DNA from: Tissierellia bacterium
Lineage (GTDB): Bacteria > Bacillota > Clostridia > Tissierellales > Peptoniphilaceae
Assembly: GCA_030540635.1 (NCBI GenBank)
Contig: JAUNVW010000009.1
Span: 5,146 to 37,679, forward strand
DNA: 32,534 nucleotides
Direction: 5' to 3'
In this document: positions 17,976-25,823 of the stretch, piece by piece
Layout of the letters: each line of letters begins with the position of its first letter
How positions within the stretch are numbered: the stretch's first letter is position 1
The notes under the pieces: model-generated
Databases searched by the model: none
The model's input: the letters and a program-made list of their open reading frames with translations, nothing else
Told to the model about the DNA's origin: nothing
Position numbers and translations under genes: made by a program

Positions 17976-18521
17976 CTAATAGGGTTTATTGACATAATCA
18001 TGGATCTTCGATCGACGGAGGCCTTCGGTAAAATGGCGCCTTTTTTTTAAATATTGATAAATTTTTCGATCCAGGGAATGTAAAATTGCTTTATCGTAAT
18101 TCTTCAATACGATTTCAATTAGCTCATTGCCCAATCGCTTCGAATCCAATTGGATAAAATAAGCCTCAATTTCTCCATCATCAACGAGTTCTAAGATTTG
18201 AAAGATCACCTGATCCTTTTGTCGATAGTAATTATCACGGCGATTAAATTCTAATTTTTGTTTTTTTCTACCTCGCCGATCTTTCCGACAGGCTATGGCA
18301 ATATTGTTATGATGCTTCGCTAAAAGATTATAATAATGGTAATTATATAAACCTTGATCAATATTCTCGATTTTTACATAGGGTTTCATTCCGTGATGTT
18401 CAATACATTGAATATTTTTACGTATAAAATCTTCTTTCGTTATTTCCTTTCGATCGAGTCTTTCAATTAATTCGTTCCTCGTTTCCATGAAAAGTTTTAG
18501 TCGCTTTTGATCCGTGATCAT
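17976..18521 (-). CDS. Small basic protein of unknown function upstream of MnmH copy A
   Basis: The roughly 181-residue soluble protein has no signal peptide or membrane segment. Its middle is very basic (ACRKDRRGRKKQKLEFNRR near residues 77-95), followed by an acidic stretch (ELVDDGEIEAYF) and another basic C terminus (YLKKRRHFTEGLRRSK). Charge patterning of this kind suits nucleic acid or ribosome contact, but that is inference. It resembles a clostridial family I remember as DUF6648, with low certainty. The GTG at 18527 and ATG at 18521 are both possible starts. Neither has a strong ribosome binding site, and the ATG is preferred. It lies ten bases before the MnmH-like gene and after a terminator, so these two probably form their own operon. 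Confidence 0.7.
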   Translation of the reverse strand: MITDQKRLKLFMETRNELIERLDRKEITKEDFIRKNIQCIEHHGMKPYVKIENIDQGLYNYHYYNLLAKHHNNIAIACRKDRRGRKKQKLEFNRRDNYYRQKDQVIFQILELVDDGEIEAYFIQLDSKRLGNELIEIVLKNYDKAILHSLDRKIYQYLKKRRHFTEGLRRSKIHDYVNKPY

Positions 18522-18537
18522 AATCACTCAACTTTCT

Positions 18538-18566
18538 AAAAAAAGAGCATCGATGGATGCCCTTTT
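18538..18566 (-). terminator. Terminator after the small P-loop protein
   Basis: On the minus strand AAAAGGGCATC (18566-18556) pairs with GATGCTCTTTT (18551-18541), with one G-U pair and a four-base loop, then a T run. It separates the P-loop gene from the operon of MnmH copy A. Confidence 0.85.
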
Positions 18567-18576
18567 GTCTCGTATA

Positions 18577-18999
18577 TTATAAATGTAAAACTTCGGCGTC
18601 GTTTTGATATTTCTCTGGGATTTGATCTCTTTCGAGATTCATGCCGATGAATAAATCGACTTCAGCTATTTCCGATAATTTTTCTAAATCCTTTGAAATT
18701 TCTTCTAAATTATCTTCATTAATATCAACAATTTCATAAATTCCATCGATGTAAATTTTTTCAATATCGTAATCCCTCGACATAATGCCCGAAAGAAAAC
18801 CATATAGGCGTTCCGGAGTCCTAATGTCGTAATCTGCCGCGTTGATCAGTCTTACTTGATAATCAAGGGTAAAAATGTGGGAGTCGTCAGTATCGATGAA
18901 GACAATGTTTCCAGGACCTTCTTTTTTATCTTTATTCGCTTCATCAATAAGCCATTTTGTTTTTCCGCTTCCCGATGGCCCCAATATAAATTTAATCAT
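18577..18999 (-). CDS. Small P-loop ATPase-like protein
   Basis: The 140-residue protein opens directly with a Walker A motif, MIKFILGPSGSGKTK (G7 to T14). It continues with a possible Walker B strand (KIYIDGIYEIVD near residues 81-92). It is far smaller than normal AAA or kinase proteins. Similar short clostridial proteins are often labelled as PilT-like or ATP-binding, which I regard as a loose label. No partner gene is obvious. It has a TATAAT-like element at 19023-19028 upstream and a clear terminator, so it is probably monocistronic. Function is unknown. A role as a small nucleotide-dependent regulator is possible but not shown. Confidence 0.75.
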   Translation of the reverse strand: MIKFILGPSGSGKTKWLIDEANKDKKEGPGNIVFIDTDDSHIFTLDYQVRLINAADYDIRTPERLYGFLSGIMSRDYDIEKIYIDGIYEIVDINEDNLEEISKDLEKLSEIAEVDLFIGMNLERDQIPEKYQNDAEVLHL

Positions 19000-19084
19000 A
19001 TGATCACTACCTTTCTCTATTTATTATATAATAAAACAACATTTTTTTCATCTATTGTTTCATCTTCTTTCATGGGATATTGTC

Positions 19085-20017
19085 CTAGAGCAATATTCCG
19101 TCTTTTTCTAACAAATCACCTTGAAACGCTTTTTTTTCTTCCAAGAGCTCTTCAATTTGATCACGAATGATCCACCAAGAACGTCCCCAATTACAAAATA
19201 CCGTATTTTCCTCCGGCATTCGCCCCACTAAACGCTGCACGGCGATGGCAGGATCTAAGTACCGCAAAAACAACACCACCCGCTGGACATATTCCTCTAG
19301 TGGGATTATCTCCAATTTTCCCCTTTGATATTCTTTTTCCATAAGGGTATTTTTAGGAATGTAAAGGGAATGGATTTTAACCTCATCGGTGTGGAGATAG
19401 GATAGGAGTTTTGCCGCCTCAATAATATCTTCTCTCTTTTCTTCCTTGGGCCCGATGATCAAATGGGTACATATCTCGAAGCCACGGTGTTTTATCCGTA
19501 AAACCGATCGGATATAATCAGCAATTCCATGGCCCCGGTGATATTTTCTAAGGATTTCTAAATTTACCGACTGTAAACCCAGTTCAAAAATAATATCGAT
19601 GGAATACTTTTTCGATAAGTTTTCGAGAAAATCCAAATGTTTTTCGTTGACACAATCTGGCCTTGTCGATAGACAAAGTCCGACAATATCCTCTTTTGCA
19701 GCTTCGGTCATGATTTCTTCAAAGAGGGGAAGGGGCATATAGGTATTGGAATAATTTTGAAAATAAGCGATGAATTTTTTTGCCCCATATCGTGACGCAA
19801 TATATTTTCGATTTCGGTATAATTGCTCCTTTACCGATAATTTTGGTGATAAGTTTTCAAAAGAGCCTCCACTTTCACCGCAAAAACTACAACCACCTGT
19901 TCCTATTCTCCCATCTCGATTAGGGCATGTATTGTCTAGTTTTATCGGTAATTTATAGGTCTTTTCACCATATTTTTTCCTAAGACTTTCCGAATACACC
20001 GTATATCTTTTTGTCAA
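19085..20017 (-). CDS. Radical SAM protein, YtqA/YhcC (TIGR01212) type
   Basis: The protein of about 310 residues has the family-specific radical SAM cluster motif in CPNRDGRIGTGGCSFC, where the widely spaced cysteines bind the 4Fe-4S cluster. It also has the conserved QNYSNTY and GLCLSTRPDCV blocks and ELGLQS. The reaction of this family is not firmly established to my knowledge. An RNA-related role has been suggested for relatives. The start is TTG. Codons at 20023 and 20017 are both possible, and 20017 has AAGGTG at a better distance. Either way it overlaps the 3' end of the HAD gene by about 40 bases, showing tight coupling. It is the last gene of the pepD / DUF1292 / HAD operon. A hairpin-like repeat (ATATTG/CAATAT) surrounds its stop codon but has no T tract. 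Confidence 0.88.
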   Translation of the reverse strand: MTKRYTVYSESLRKKYGEKTYKLPIKLDNTCPNRDGRIGTGGCSFCGESGGSFENLSPKLSVKEQLYRNRKYIASRYGAKKFIAYFQNYSNTYMPLPLFEEIMTEAAKEDIVGLCLSTRPDCVNEKHLDFLENLSKKYSIDIIFELGLQSVNLEILRKYHRGHGIADYIRSVLRIKHRGFEICTHLIIGPKEEKREDIIEAAKLLSYLHTDEVKIHSLYIPKNTLMEKEYQRGKLEIIPLEEYVQRVVLFLRYLDPAIAVQRLVGRMPEENTVFCNWGRSWWIIRDQIEELLEEKKAFQGDLLEKDGILL

Positions 20018-20825
20018 GATCAAACACCTTCTTCAATACTTTGCCTACGCCATCTTGATTGTTATCAAATTCTGTAATTAAATCTGCTTTTTCTTTAATT
20101 TCTGTCGTTCCATTGACCATGGCGATACCTAGGCCTGCTTTTCGGATCATTCGGATATCATTATTATCATCACCAATGGCAATCATTTGATCCATAGAAA
20201 GTCCCTTACGATTTAAATACATATCGATGGCTCGATCCTTCGTCGCCCTTGGGTTTTGAATTTCATAAATCATTGAATGGGGATCAAAGGCCCGTATTAA
20301 ATGAGTGGAACAGGGAATGTCCAATTGGCTAATGGCCTTTTCAAAACCGAGAAGCTTTTCACGATCATCGATATAAACAATGGACAATACCTTGGGTACT
20401 TTCTCATAATTTATGAAGTATTCCAGTTCCTTTAAATCTGCCACGGAGCCCCGATGGTAATCCATTCCTGCATTTTCCGGAAGTAAGAGTGATTTTTCCG
20501 GATCAATAATGTAGAGATAGGGAAGAAGGGCTCTTTTACGCCCTTCGTTATATACTTCATCAACAATTTCTTTCGATACCGTTTGTTCCAATAATATTTT
20601 TCCCGGTGCCTCTTCAACAATGGCGCCATTATTGGCGATTATCGTAAATGGAAAGTCCATGGCCAAAGTCATCTCCCTGGCCTTGGACAACCCCCTTCCC
20701 GTGGCAATGATGATTTCCATACCCTTTTTTCTTAATCTTCGAAGAATTTTCAAATTAAAAGGCGATATCCGTTTCCCATCATCGACCAAGGTACCATCTA
20801 AGTCTAAGCAAACACCTCTATACAT
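19980..20825 (-). CDS. Cof-type HAD family phosphatase
   Basis: The 281-residue protein is a haloacid dehalogenase-fold hydrolase of the Cof subfamily (IIB cap). Such enzymes dephosphorylate sugar phosphates, flavin nucleotides or cofactor phosphates, and the substrate cannot be read from sequence. Motif I is DLDGTL (residues 8-13), with the nucleophile Asp8 and acid/base Asp10. Motif II is IIATGRG. Motif IV is IGDDNNDIRMI, followed by GLGIAMVNGT. The ATG overlaps the stop of the DUF1292 gene by one base (TAATG). The radical SAM gene starts inside its 3' end. Confidence 0.92.
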   Translation of the reverse strand: MYRGVCLDLDGTLVDDGKRISPFNLKILRRLRKKGMEIIIATGRGLSKAREMTLAMDFPFTIIANNGAIVEEAPGKILLEQTVSKEIVDEVYNEGRKRALLPYLYIIDPEKSLLLPENAGMDYHRGSVADLKELEYFINYEKVPKVLSIVYIDDREKLLGFEKAISQLDIPCSTHLIRAFDPHSMIYEIQNPRATKDRAIDMYLNRKGLSMDQMIAIGDDNNDIRMIRKAGLGIAMVNGTTEIKEKADLITEFDNNQDGVGKVLKKVFDLDKKIYGVFGKS

Positions 20826-21169
20826 TATTCTTCTCGAATATCGATGTCTTCCCCTTCTAAAAATAAATTTTCGAAGGTTGCCTTTACTTGATTGTATTCG
20901 TCATCGGTGGCAATGGCGTCTAGTTCCAGCTGATCTTCCTCTTCCACAGGAATATAGCGATACAAATAGACTTCTCCCCCGTCGGTAACTAGAGCAATAT
21001 AATCTCGTTCTTGTTCTTCGACTTCAAATATCCCTAAAATACCACAATCAATTTGAGTATCATCATCCAATGTTAATGTGATTTTATCGAGCATTTCTGT
21101 GATTTCGCCATCATGTTCTTCCCCATGATGATCGCAACCACAACCGCATCCATGTCTTTCTTCGCTCAT
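20825..21169 (-). CDS. DUF1292 (YrzB-like) small acidic protein with Cys/His-rich N terminus
   Basis: The 114-residue protein has the DUF1292 core: TLDDDTQIDCGILGIFEVEE, then YIALVTDGGEVYLYRYI, a short acidic beta-rich domain common in Bacillota and of unknown function. The N terminus adds a run rich in Cys and His (HGCGCGCDHHGEEHDG, residues 6-21) that could bind a metal such as zinc or nickel. This is inference from composition. AAGGAGG lies upstream of the ATG. It is the second gene after pepD (18 bases apart) and overlaps the HAD gene by one base. Confidence 0.85.
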   Translation of the reverse strand: MSEERHGCGCGCDHHGEEHDGEITEMLDKITLTLDDDTQIDCGILGIFEVEEQERDYIALVTDGGEVYLYRYIPVEEEDQLELDAIATDDEYNQVKATFENLFLEGEDIDIREE

Positions 21170-21187
21170 TTTTCCTCCTTCTACTTT

Positions 21188-22573
21188 CTATAACTGTTTT
21201 AATAATTCCACAAGATAATCATAGGTTCGGTCCACGGAAGAAAGGGAAACCCGTTCTTTTGGCGAGTGGACATCCCACATATTGGGACCTATGGAAACGG
21301 CATCTAAATGTGGATATTTCGACTCAAATACTGCACATTCCAAGCCTGCATGGATCACCGTTACTTCCATTTCTTTTCCAAACATTTCCTTATATACCTG
21401 GGTGCATATTTCTTGTAATTGTGAATCTTCTTTAAATTCCCAGGGTTCATAGCTTCCTTCTGTGGAGATGGAAGCACCATGGTTCTTCAAGATCTGTTCA
21501 ATGCTTTTTTGTAATTCATCCATTTGATCCTTCTTTGATGAACGAATGGATAATACGAATTCCACTTCATCTTCTTTGGTTTCGACGATGGCAAAATTAT
21601 CCGAAGTTTCTACAATACCCGAATACTGTCCTGTCATATATCCCCTGGGGCCATGGGGCAATCCCCCAATTAGTCCCAATAGATTGGATGATTGGGTTTT
21701 ATCCAATGCCTTTTCTTTGTCTATTTCTTTGAAACAACCTTTGAAATCCCCGTATTTCTCTTTCCATTCATTCCATTGATTGTCATCCCATTGAATTTCA
21801 TGATCCGTGGCGAAGCGAACTTTTGCCTCCGATGGAATGGCATTGTGTTTACTTCCCCCATCAAAAGAGATGAGATAAATATCTTCTTTCCATTTTTCCA
21901 ACATTTTGGCTAATACTAAAATACCATTGGGGATATCTTGGTGGATCTCCATTCCAGAATGTCCACCGGGTAAACCGTAAATTTCCATTTCATAGAAATA
22001 GCCCGGGATCTCTTCCTTTTCTATGGCAAGTGTTCCATGGAGATTGACTCCACCTGCACAACCTACCGTTAGAACTCCTTCTTCTTCTGTATCAATATTG
22101 ATCATGCGCCTTCCTTTAAGCCACTGATCGCTCATGGCATTTGCTCCAATTAGGCCTATTTCCTCCCCCGTTGTAATAACAACTTCCAAGGGAGGATGCT
22201 CTAAATGATCGTCTTCAAGTATCTTCAATGCCATCGCCACTGCAATCCCATTATCCGCCCCTAATGTAGTGTTTTTTGCGTATAAAATATCGCCATCGGT
22301 TTCCAGCTCCAAAGGATCCGTTGAAAAATCATGATCCGAGTCTTTCTCTTTAACACAGACCATATCCATATGGCCTTGTAAAATTACCGCTTCTTTATTC
22401 TCATAGCCCTTTGTTCCCGGCTTTCGAATCAAAACATTTAAGGCTTGATCGGTCTCTGCTTCCAAGTTCCATTCTTTCGCCTTTGTCATTAAATATTCAT
22501 TAATCCTCGCTTCATCATTGGAACAACGAGGTATTTGTGAGATCTCTTTAAAATAGTCCATTACTGTTTTCAT
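21188..22573 (-). CDS. pepD: Beta-Ala-His dipeptidase / aminoacyl-histidine dipeptidase (M20C)
   Basis: PepD is a cytoplasmic two-metal peptidase that splits dipeptides such as Xaa-His. The 461-residue protein has the M20 metal ligands in order: GHMDMV (His and the following Asp), TTLGADNGIA with the bridging Asp, TTGEEIGLIGA with the catalytic Glu pair, and a late IHAGLECAVFESK block providing a His ligand. The start ATG has AGGAAGGTGATCC upstream. It is the first gene of an operon with DUF1292, HAD and radical SAM genes, behind an extended -10 element at 22631-22636. The family call is confident, and substrate preference is from family knowledge only. Confidence 0.93.
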   Translation of the reverse strand: MKTVMDYFKEISQIPRCSNDEARINEYLMTKAKEWNLEAETDQALNVLIRKPGTKGYENKEAVILQGHMDMVCVKEKDSDHDFSTDPLELETDGDILYAKNTTLGADNGIAVAMALKILEDDHLEHPPLEVVITTGEEIGLIGANAMSDQWLKGRRMINIDTEEEGVLTVGCAGGVNLHGTLAIEKEEIPGYFYEMEIYGLPGGHSGMEIHQDIPNGILVLAKMLEKWKEDIYLISFDGGSKHNAIPSEAKVRFATDHEIQWDDNQWNEWKEKYGDFKGCFKEIDKEKALDKTQSSNLLGLIGGLPHGPRGYMTGQYSGIVETSDNFAIVETKEDEVEFVLSIRSSKKDQMDELQKSIEQILKNHGASISTEGSYEPWEFKEDSQLQEICTQVYKEMFGKEMEVTVIHAGLECAVFESKYPHLDAVSIGPNMWDVHSPKERVSLSSVDRTYDYLVELLKQL

Positions 22574-22630
22574 TGGATCACCTTCCTGCTAATACTTATA
22601 CCCTTTCTCGTTGAAAATAATAGTAAAATC

Positions 22631-22639
22631 ATTATACCA
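22631..22639 (-). promoter_or_regulatory. Likely extended -10 promoter of the pepD operon
   Basis: On the minus strand TGG-TATAAT (22639-22631) is an extended -10 with no clear -35. It lies about 58 bases before the pepD start and after the terminator of the previous operon. Confidence 0.5.
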
Positions 22640-22654
22640 TCATCACGGCTTTTC

Positions 22655-22698
22655 AAAAAGAAAAGAACCTTAAATCCACGATGATTTAGGTTCTTTTT
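22655..22698 (-). terminator. Terminator of the yitT-sdaAB-sdaAA-cvfB-PPIase operon
   Basis: On the minus strand AAAAGAACCTAAATC pairs with GATTTAAGGTTCTTTT with a single-base bulge, followed by CTTTTTG. It lies directly downstream of the isomerase gene. Confidence 0.8.
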
Positions 22699-22703
22699 TC
22701 ATT

Positions 22704-23450
22704 CTAGTAATTTTTTTCTACTTTGTATTGTCCTTGAAGTTCTTTACATTTTTCTAGATAAAGTTCTTGTTGTTTTCGTAAAGTTATTTGTTGGATAATT
22801 TGATTTTTCACTTGATCAAATTCCATAGTTGTCGGTTCGTTTTTTTCATCTAAACGGATAATATGATATCCGAATTGACTTTTTACAGGTCCGGCAATCT
22901 CACCAATTTCTTGTGTTAATAATGCCTTTTCAAATTCAGGAACCATTTGACCTTGGGCAAATTGTCCTAGATCCCCACCTTTTTCCTTCGATGGACAAGT
23001 GGAGTATTCTTTTGCAGCTTCTCCAAAATCCTTGCCCTTATTGATTTCTTCCAAAACTTTATTTGCCACATCTTCCTCTTCCACTAAAATGTGGGCGGCT
23101 TTGAAATTCGCTTTTGTTTGGAATTGATCTTTATGTTCTTCATAGTATTTTTTAGCATCTTCCTCTTGAACATCAACTTGACGTAATAATTTATTAATGG
23201 CGAATTGCTTTAATTGTTGTTCTTTAATTCGCTCCACTTCTTTTAAGAATTCTGGATCTTCATCATAGCCTTTTTCTTTAGCTTCTAAATACATTAACTC
23301 TTGATTCACCAATTCATCGGCGACTTTTTTAATTCCATCTTCATTATTTAATTGGGCTCCTTGGGGTCCCATTAATTGAATAAATTCTTGGACTTCTCCT
23401 TTTGTAAGTTCTTTTCCTTCGACTTTTGCCATCACTTTTGAATCTGACAT
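22704..23450 (-). CDS. Parvulin-type peptidyl-prolyl isomerase without signal peptide
   Basis: The 248-residue protein has an N-terminal SurA/PrsA-like helical region (about residues 1-105) and a parvulin domain (about 115-205). The domain includes FKAAHILVEEED, EYSTCPSKEKGGDLGQF and SQFGYHIIRLDE. Parvulins speed cis-trans isomerisation at prolyl bonds and act as chaperones. There is no signal peptide or lipobox, so unlike PrsA it appears cytoplasmic. The ATG at 23450 has AGGAGAGAG upstream and is preferred over the frame extension to 23483, which runs into cvfB. It is the last gene of a five-gene operon. Confidence 0.9.
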   Translation of the reverse strand: MSDSKVMAKVEGKELTKGEVQEFIQLMGPQGAQLNNEDGIKKVADELVNQELMYLEAKEKGYDEDPEFLKEVERIKEQQLKQFAINKLLRQVDVQEEDAKKYYEEHKDQFQTKANFKAAHILVEEEDVANKVLEEINKGKDFGEAAKEYSTCPSKEKGGDLGQFAQGQMVPEFEKALLTQEIGEIAGPVKSQFGYHIIRLDEKNEPTTMEFDQVKNQIIQQITLRKQQELYLEKCKELQGQYKVEKNY

Positions 23451-23460
23451 TTTCTCTCTC

Positions 23461-24273
23461 CTATCTTTTAATTCGAATACCATGTTTGTAAAATTCTATT
23501 TGTTTAGTTTTGAGTAGTCGCCCCACGGCCCTTTTATAGGCCGATTTGCTAATTCCGAACAAATCTCGGATTACCCGGGGATCACTTTTATCATTACACG
23601 GAAGAAATCCGTGCTCTTCTACTAGTGTATCATAAATCAGCTGTGCATCTCGGTCCATTTGTAAATGGGCCCTTTCGCGACAGGAAAGGTCTAAGCGACC
23701 ATCTTCTTTCACATGCATAACTCGGGCCTTAATTTCATCTCCCGGTTCTAGAATCCCTTGATAATTCTCCCGCCGAATTAATCCTTGATACTTTTTATCG
23801 ACAACGACAAAGGCACCTATTTCGGGCACAATATTGTAAACCATCCCATTGACTTCATCATTTTCTTCAAATTGATCCGTCCCTTGTAAATGTTTCTGGA
23901 TTTGCATCGATCCACAAAGTCGATTGGATTTGTCGATGTAAACGGCGACAAAATAATTTTTCCCTTGCACCACATGTCCCTGCTGTTCGGAAAAGGGCAG
24001 AAACAAATCCTTCTTTAATCCCCAGTCTAGGAAAGCGCCAATATTGGTAACGCTGACACAATTTAAGGGACCGACTTCTCCTCGTTTTAATTTTGGATGA
24101 TCTAAAGTCCCTTTAATATCGCCATCATCATAAAGGAATACCCGTAACTCTTCCCCCTTTTCAAGGTTTTTTTTCTCATCTAAAAGTACCCGTTCACCTT
24201 TATCATTTTCTAAAAGAGGGAATCCCTTCTTTTGGCCGATTACTTTCATATTTTCAAATTGTCCTAAATTCAT
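23461..24273 (-). CDS. cvfB: CvfB family S1-domain RNA-binding protein
   Basis: CvfB/YitL proteins contain S1-like RNA-binding domains and a C-terminal winged helix. They affect virulence gene expression in staphylococci. The 270-residue protein has an N-terminal S1-like repeat, then a second (VGPLNCVSVTNIGAFLDWGL near residues 67-86). A third follows (VNGMVYNIVPEIGAFVVV near 141-158) and then a fourth (IKARVMHVKEDGRLDLSCRE). The C-terminal winged helix contains DLFGISKSAYKRAVGRLLK. AAAGGATATT precedes the ATG. It lies ten bases after sdaAA and ten bases before the isomerase gene. The direct RNA targets are unknown. Confidence 0.9.
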   Translation of the reverse strand: MNLGQFENMKVIGQKKGFPLLENDKGERVLLDEKKNLEKGEELRVFLYDDGDIKGTLDHPKLKRGEVGPLNCVSVTNIGAFLDWGLKKDLFLPFSEQQGHVVQGKNYFVAVYIDKSNRLCGSMQIQKHLQGTDQFEENDEVNGMVYNIVPEIGAFVVVDKKYQGLIRRENYQGILEPGDEIKARVMHVKEDGRLDLSCRERAHLQMDRDAQLIYDTLVEEHGFLPCNDKSDPRVIRDLFGISKSAYKRAVGRLLKTKQIEFYKHGIRIKR

Positions 24274-24283
24274 AATATCCTTT

Positions 24284-25153
24284 CTACTCGTTCAAAAATT
24301 TTGAACGTATTCTTCGGCCGGTTTTCGTACCGGCTAAGCCGCCAATTCCCGTTTCCCGCAGGGCCGTCGGCAACATTTTTCCGACATCATTCATTGCTTG
24401 GGTAACTTCCTCAAAGGGAACAATGCTTTTTACTCCCGCCAATGCCATATCTGCACTGATAACGGCATTAACTGCCCCATTGGCATTTCGAAAAGTACAG
24501 GGATATTCCACAAGACCGGCAATAGGATCACAAACCAGACCTAATATATTGATTAAGGCAATGGAGGCCGCATGGAAACATTGTTCCACGGTTCCATTTC
24601 GTAATTCCACAATGGCCGCTGCTCCCATGGATGCCGCTGAACCTGTTTCTGCTTGACATCCTCCTTCTGCTCCGGAAAAGTTTGCGTATTTCCCTATAAT
24701 CTGCCCAATTCCAATGGAGGTCAATAGGGCATTGGTTAACTCATCTTTTTTAAAACCATATTCTTCTTTCATCATCATTAATACCGCGGGGAGTATTCCC
24801 GAAGCACCGGCCGTTGGCGATGCGACAATTCTTCCCATGGATGCTGAAGTTTCCAGTGTGGAGAAAGCCATCGCCATTAATTGAGCCATGAAAGGACCAG
24901 ATACCGGCTCCTCTTTACTATATAAAAACATTCGATGGGCAAAGCCGTCGATCATTCCCGTATTGGTCGATCGTGGCTCTTCTAAGGTCTTTCGAGAGGA
25001 TTCTTCCATAACATCAATCATCGATGATAATTTTAAAATGATTTGTTCCTTACTCGTTCTCGTATTTTCCGAATCATGGTCCAAAACAATATCATAAATC
25101 CTGCAATGATTTTTTTGGCAATATTCAATGACTTTTTCTTGTGTATTAAACAT
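24284..25153 (-). CDS. sdaAA: L-serine dehydratase, iron-sulfur-dependent, alpha subunit
   Basis: Together with the beta subunit this forms an oxygen-sensitive 4Fe-4S enzyme that deaminates L-serine to pyruvate and ammonia. The 289-residue subunit has SPTAGASGILPAVLM near residues 111-125. Cluster cysteines are in AEGGCQAETGSA, LVCDPIAGLVEYPC and the following FRNANGA block. The C terminus IGGLAGTKTGRRI is conserved. The start has AGGTGAT six bases upstream and follows the sdaAB stop by four bases. Two-subunit forms are typical of Gram-positive anaerobes and suggest serine fermentation. Confidence 0.95.
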   Translation of the reverse strand: MFNTQEKVIEYCQKNHCRIYDIVLDHDSENTRTSKEQIILKLSSMIDVMEESSRKTLEEPRSTNTGMIDGFAHRMFLYSKEEPVSGPFMAQLMAMAFSTLETSASMGRIVASPTAGASGILPAVLMMMKEEYGFKKDELTNALLTSIGIGQIIGKYANFSGAEGGCQAETGSAASMGAAAIVELRNGTVEQCFHAASIALINILGLVCDPIAGLVEYPCTFRNANGAVNAVISADMALAGVKSIVPFEEVTQAMNDVGKMLPTALRETGIGGLAGTKTGRRIRSKFLNE

Positions 25154-25157
25154 CTAA

Positions 25158-25823
25158 TCACCTGAATCTTTTTGATAAATACCGTGCAAAGATGAATCGT
25201 TCATCGTCAAAAAGTATTTCCTTCGTACGTTCATCGAGATAACGATCAATCTCGCAGAATACCGTAGCAATTTCGCGATCCCGTACCGTCGATAAATTCT
25301 CAATATTATAACCTCGATCATAAAGGGTTTGGGACAAAAAGGCAATGACCCCTCTTTTATCAATATATTTTAAAACAATCGTTGGATTTTCAAAATTCAA
25401 ATCGACTTTAACGCCATCTAAATCAATAATGCGAATATTGCCACCGCCAATGGAGGATCCCGTCACCGTGGAAATTTCTCCATTCTTTTTGTACATTACA
25501 ATTTTTGCCGTATTGGGATGGACATCGCCTAAATCTTCAAATAAGAATTGATACTCCAATCCTTCTTTTTTCGCATAATCAAAAGCCTTTCTTATCCTTT
25601 CATCATCGGGTTGAAATCCTAACAAACCTGCAACTAAAGCCCGATCGGTACCGTGACCTCGATAGGTCTTTGCAAAGGAGCCGTGGAGGATAAAATCAAC
25701 TTTCTCAACATCATTTTCACCAATTTGCCTTGCCACTCGGCCGATGCGAACGGCGCCGGCCGTATGGGAACTGGACGGTCCAATCATAATAGGACCAATA
25801 ATATCAAAAATATTATATTGCAT
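25158..25823 (-). CDS. sdaAB: L-serine dehydratase, iron-sulfur-dependent, beta subunit
   Basis: The 221-residue partner of SdaAA begins FDIIGPIMIGPSSSHTAGAV, the hallmark of the family, and ends with an ACT domain (about residues 145-221, GVIAFLSQTLYDRGYNIENL). ACT domains often sense amino acids, here plausibly serine. The ATG lies inside the last codons of the upstream yitT-like gene (11-base overlap) with an AAGGGAAG site, so translation is coupled. Order beta then alpha is the usual arrangement. Confidence 0.95.
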   Translation of the reverse strand: MQYNIFDIIGPIMIGPSSSHTAGAVRIGRVARQIGENDVEKVDFILHGSFAKTYRGHGTDRALVAGLLGFQPDDERIRKAFDYAKKEGLEYQFLFEDLGDVHPNTAKIVMYKKNGEISTVTGSSIGGGNIRIIDLDGVKVDLNFENPTIVLKYIDKRGVIAFLSQTLYDRGYNIENLSTVRDREIATVFCEIDRYLDERTKEILFDDERFIFARYLSKRFR

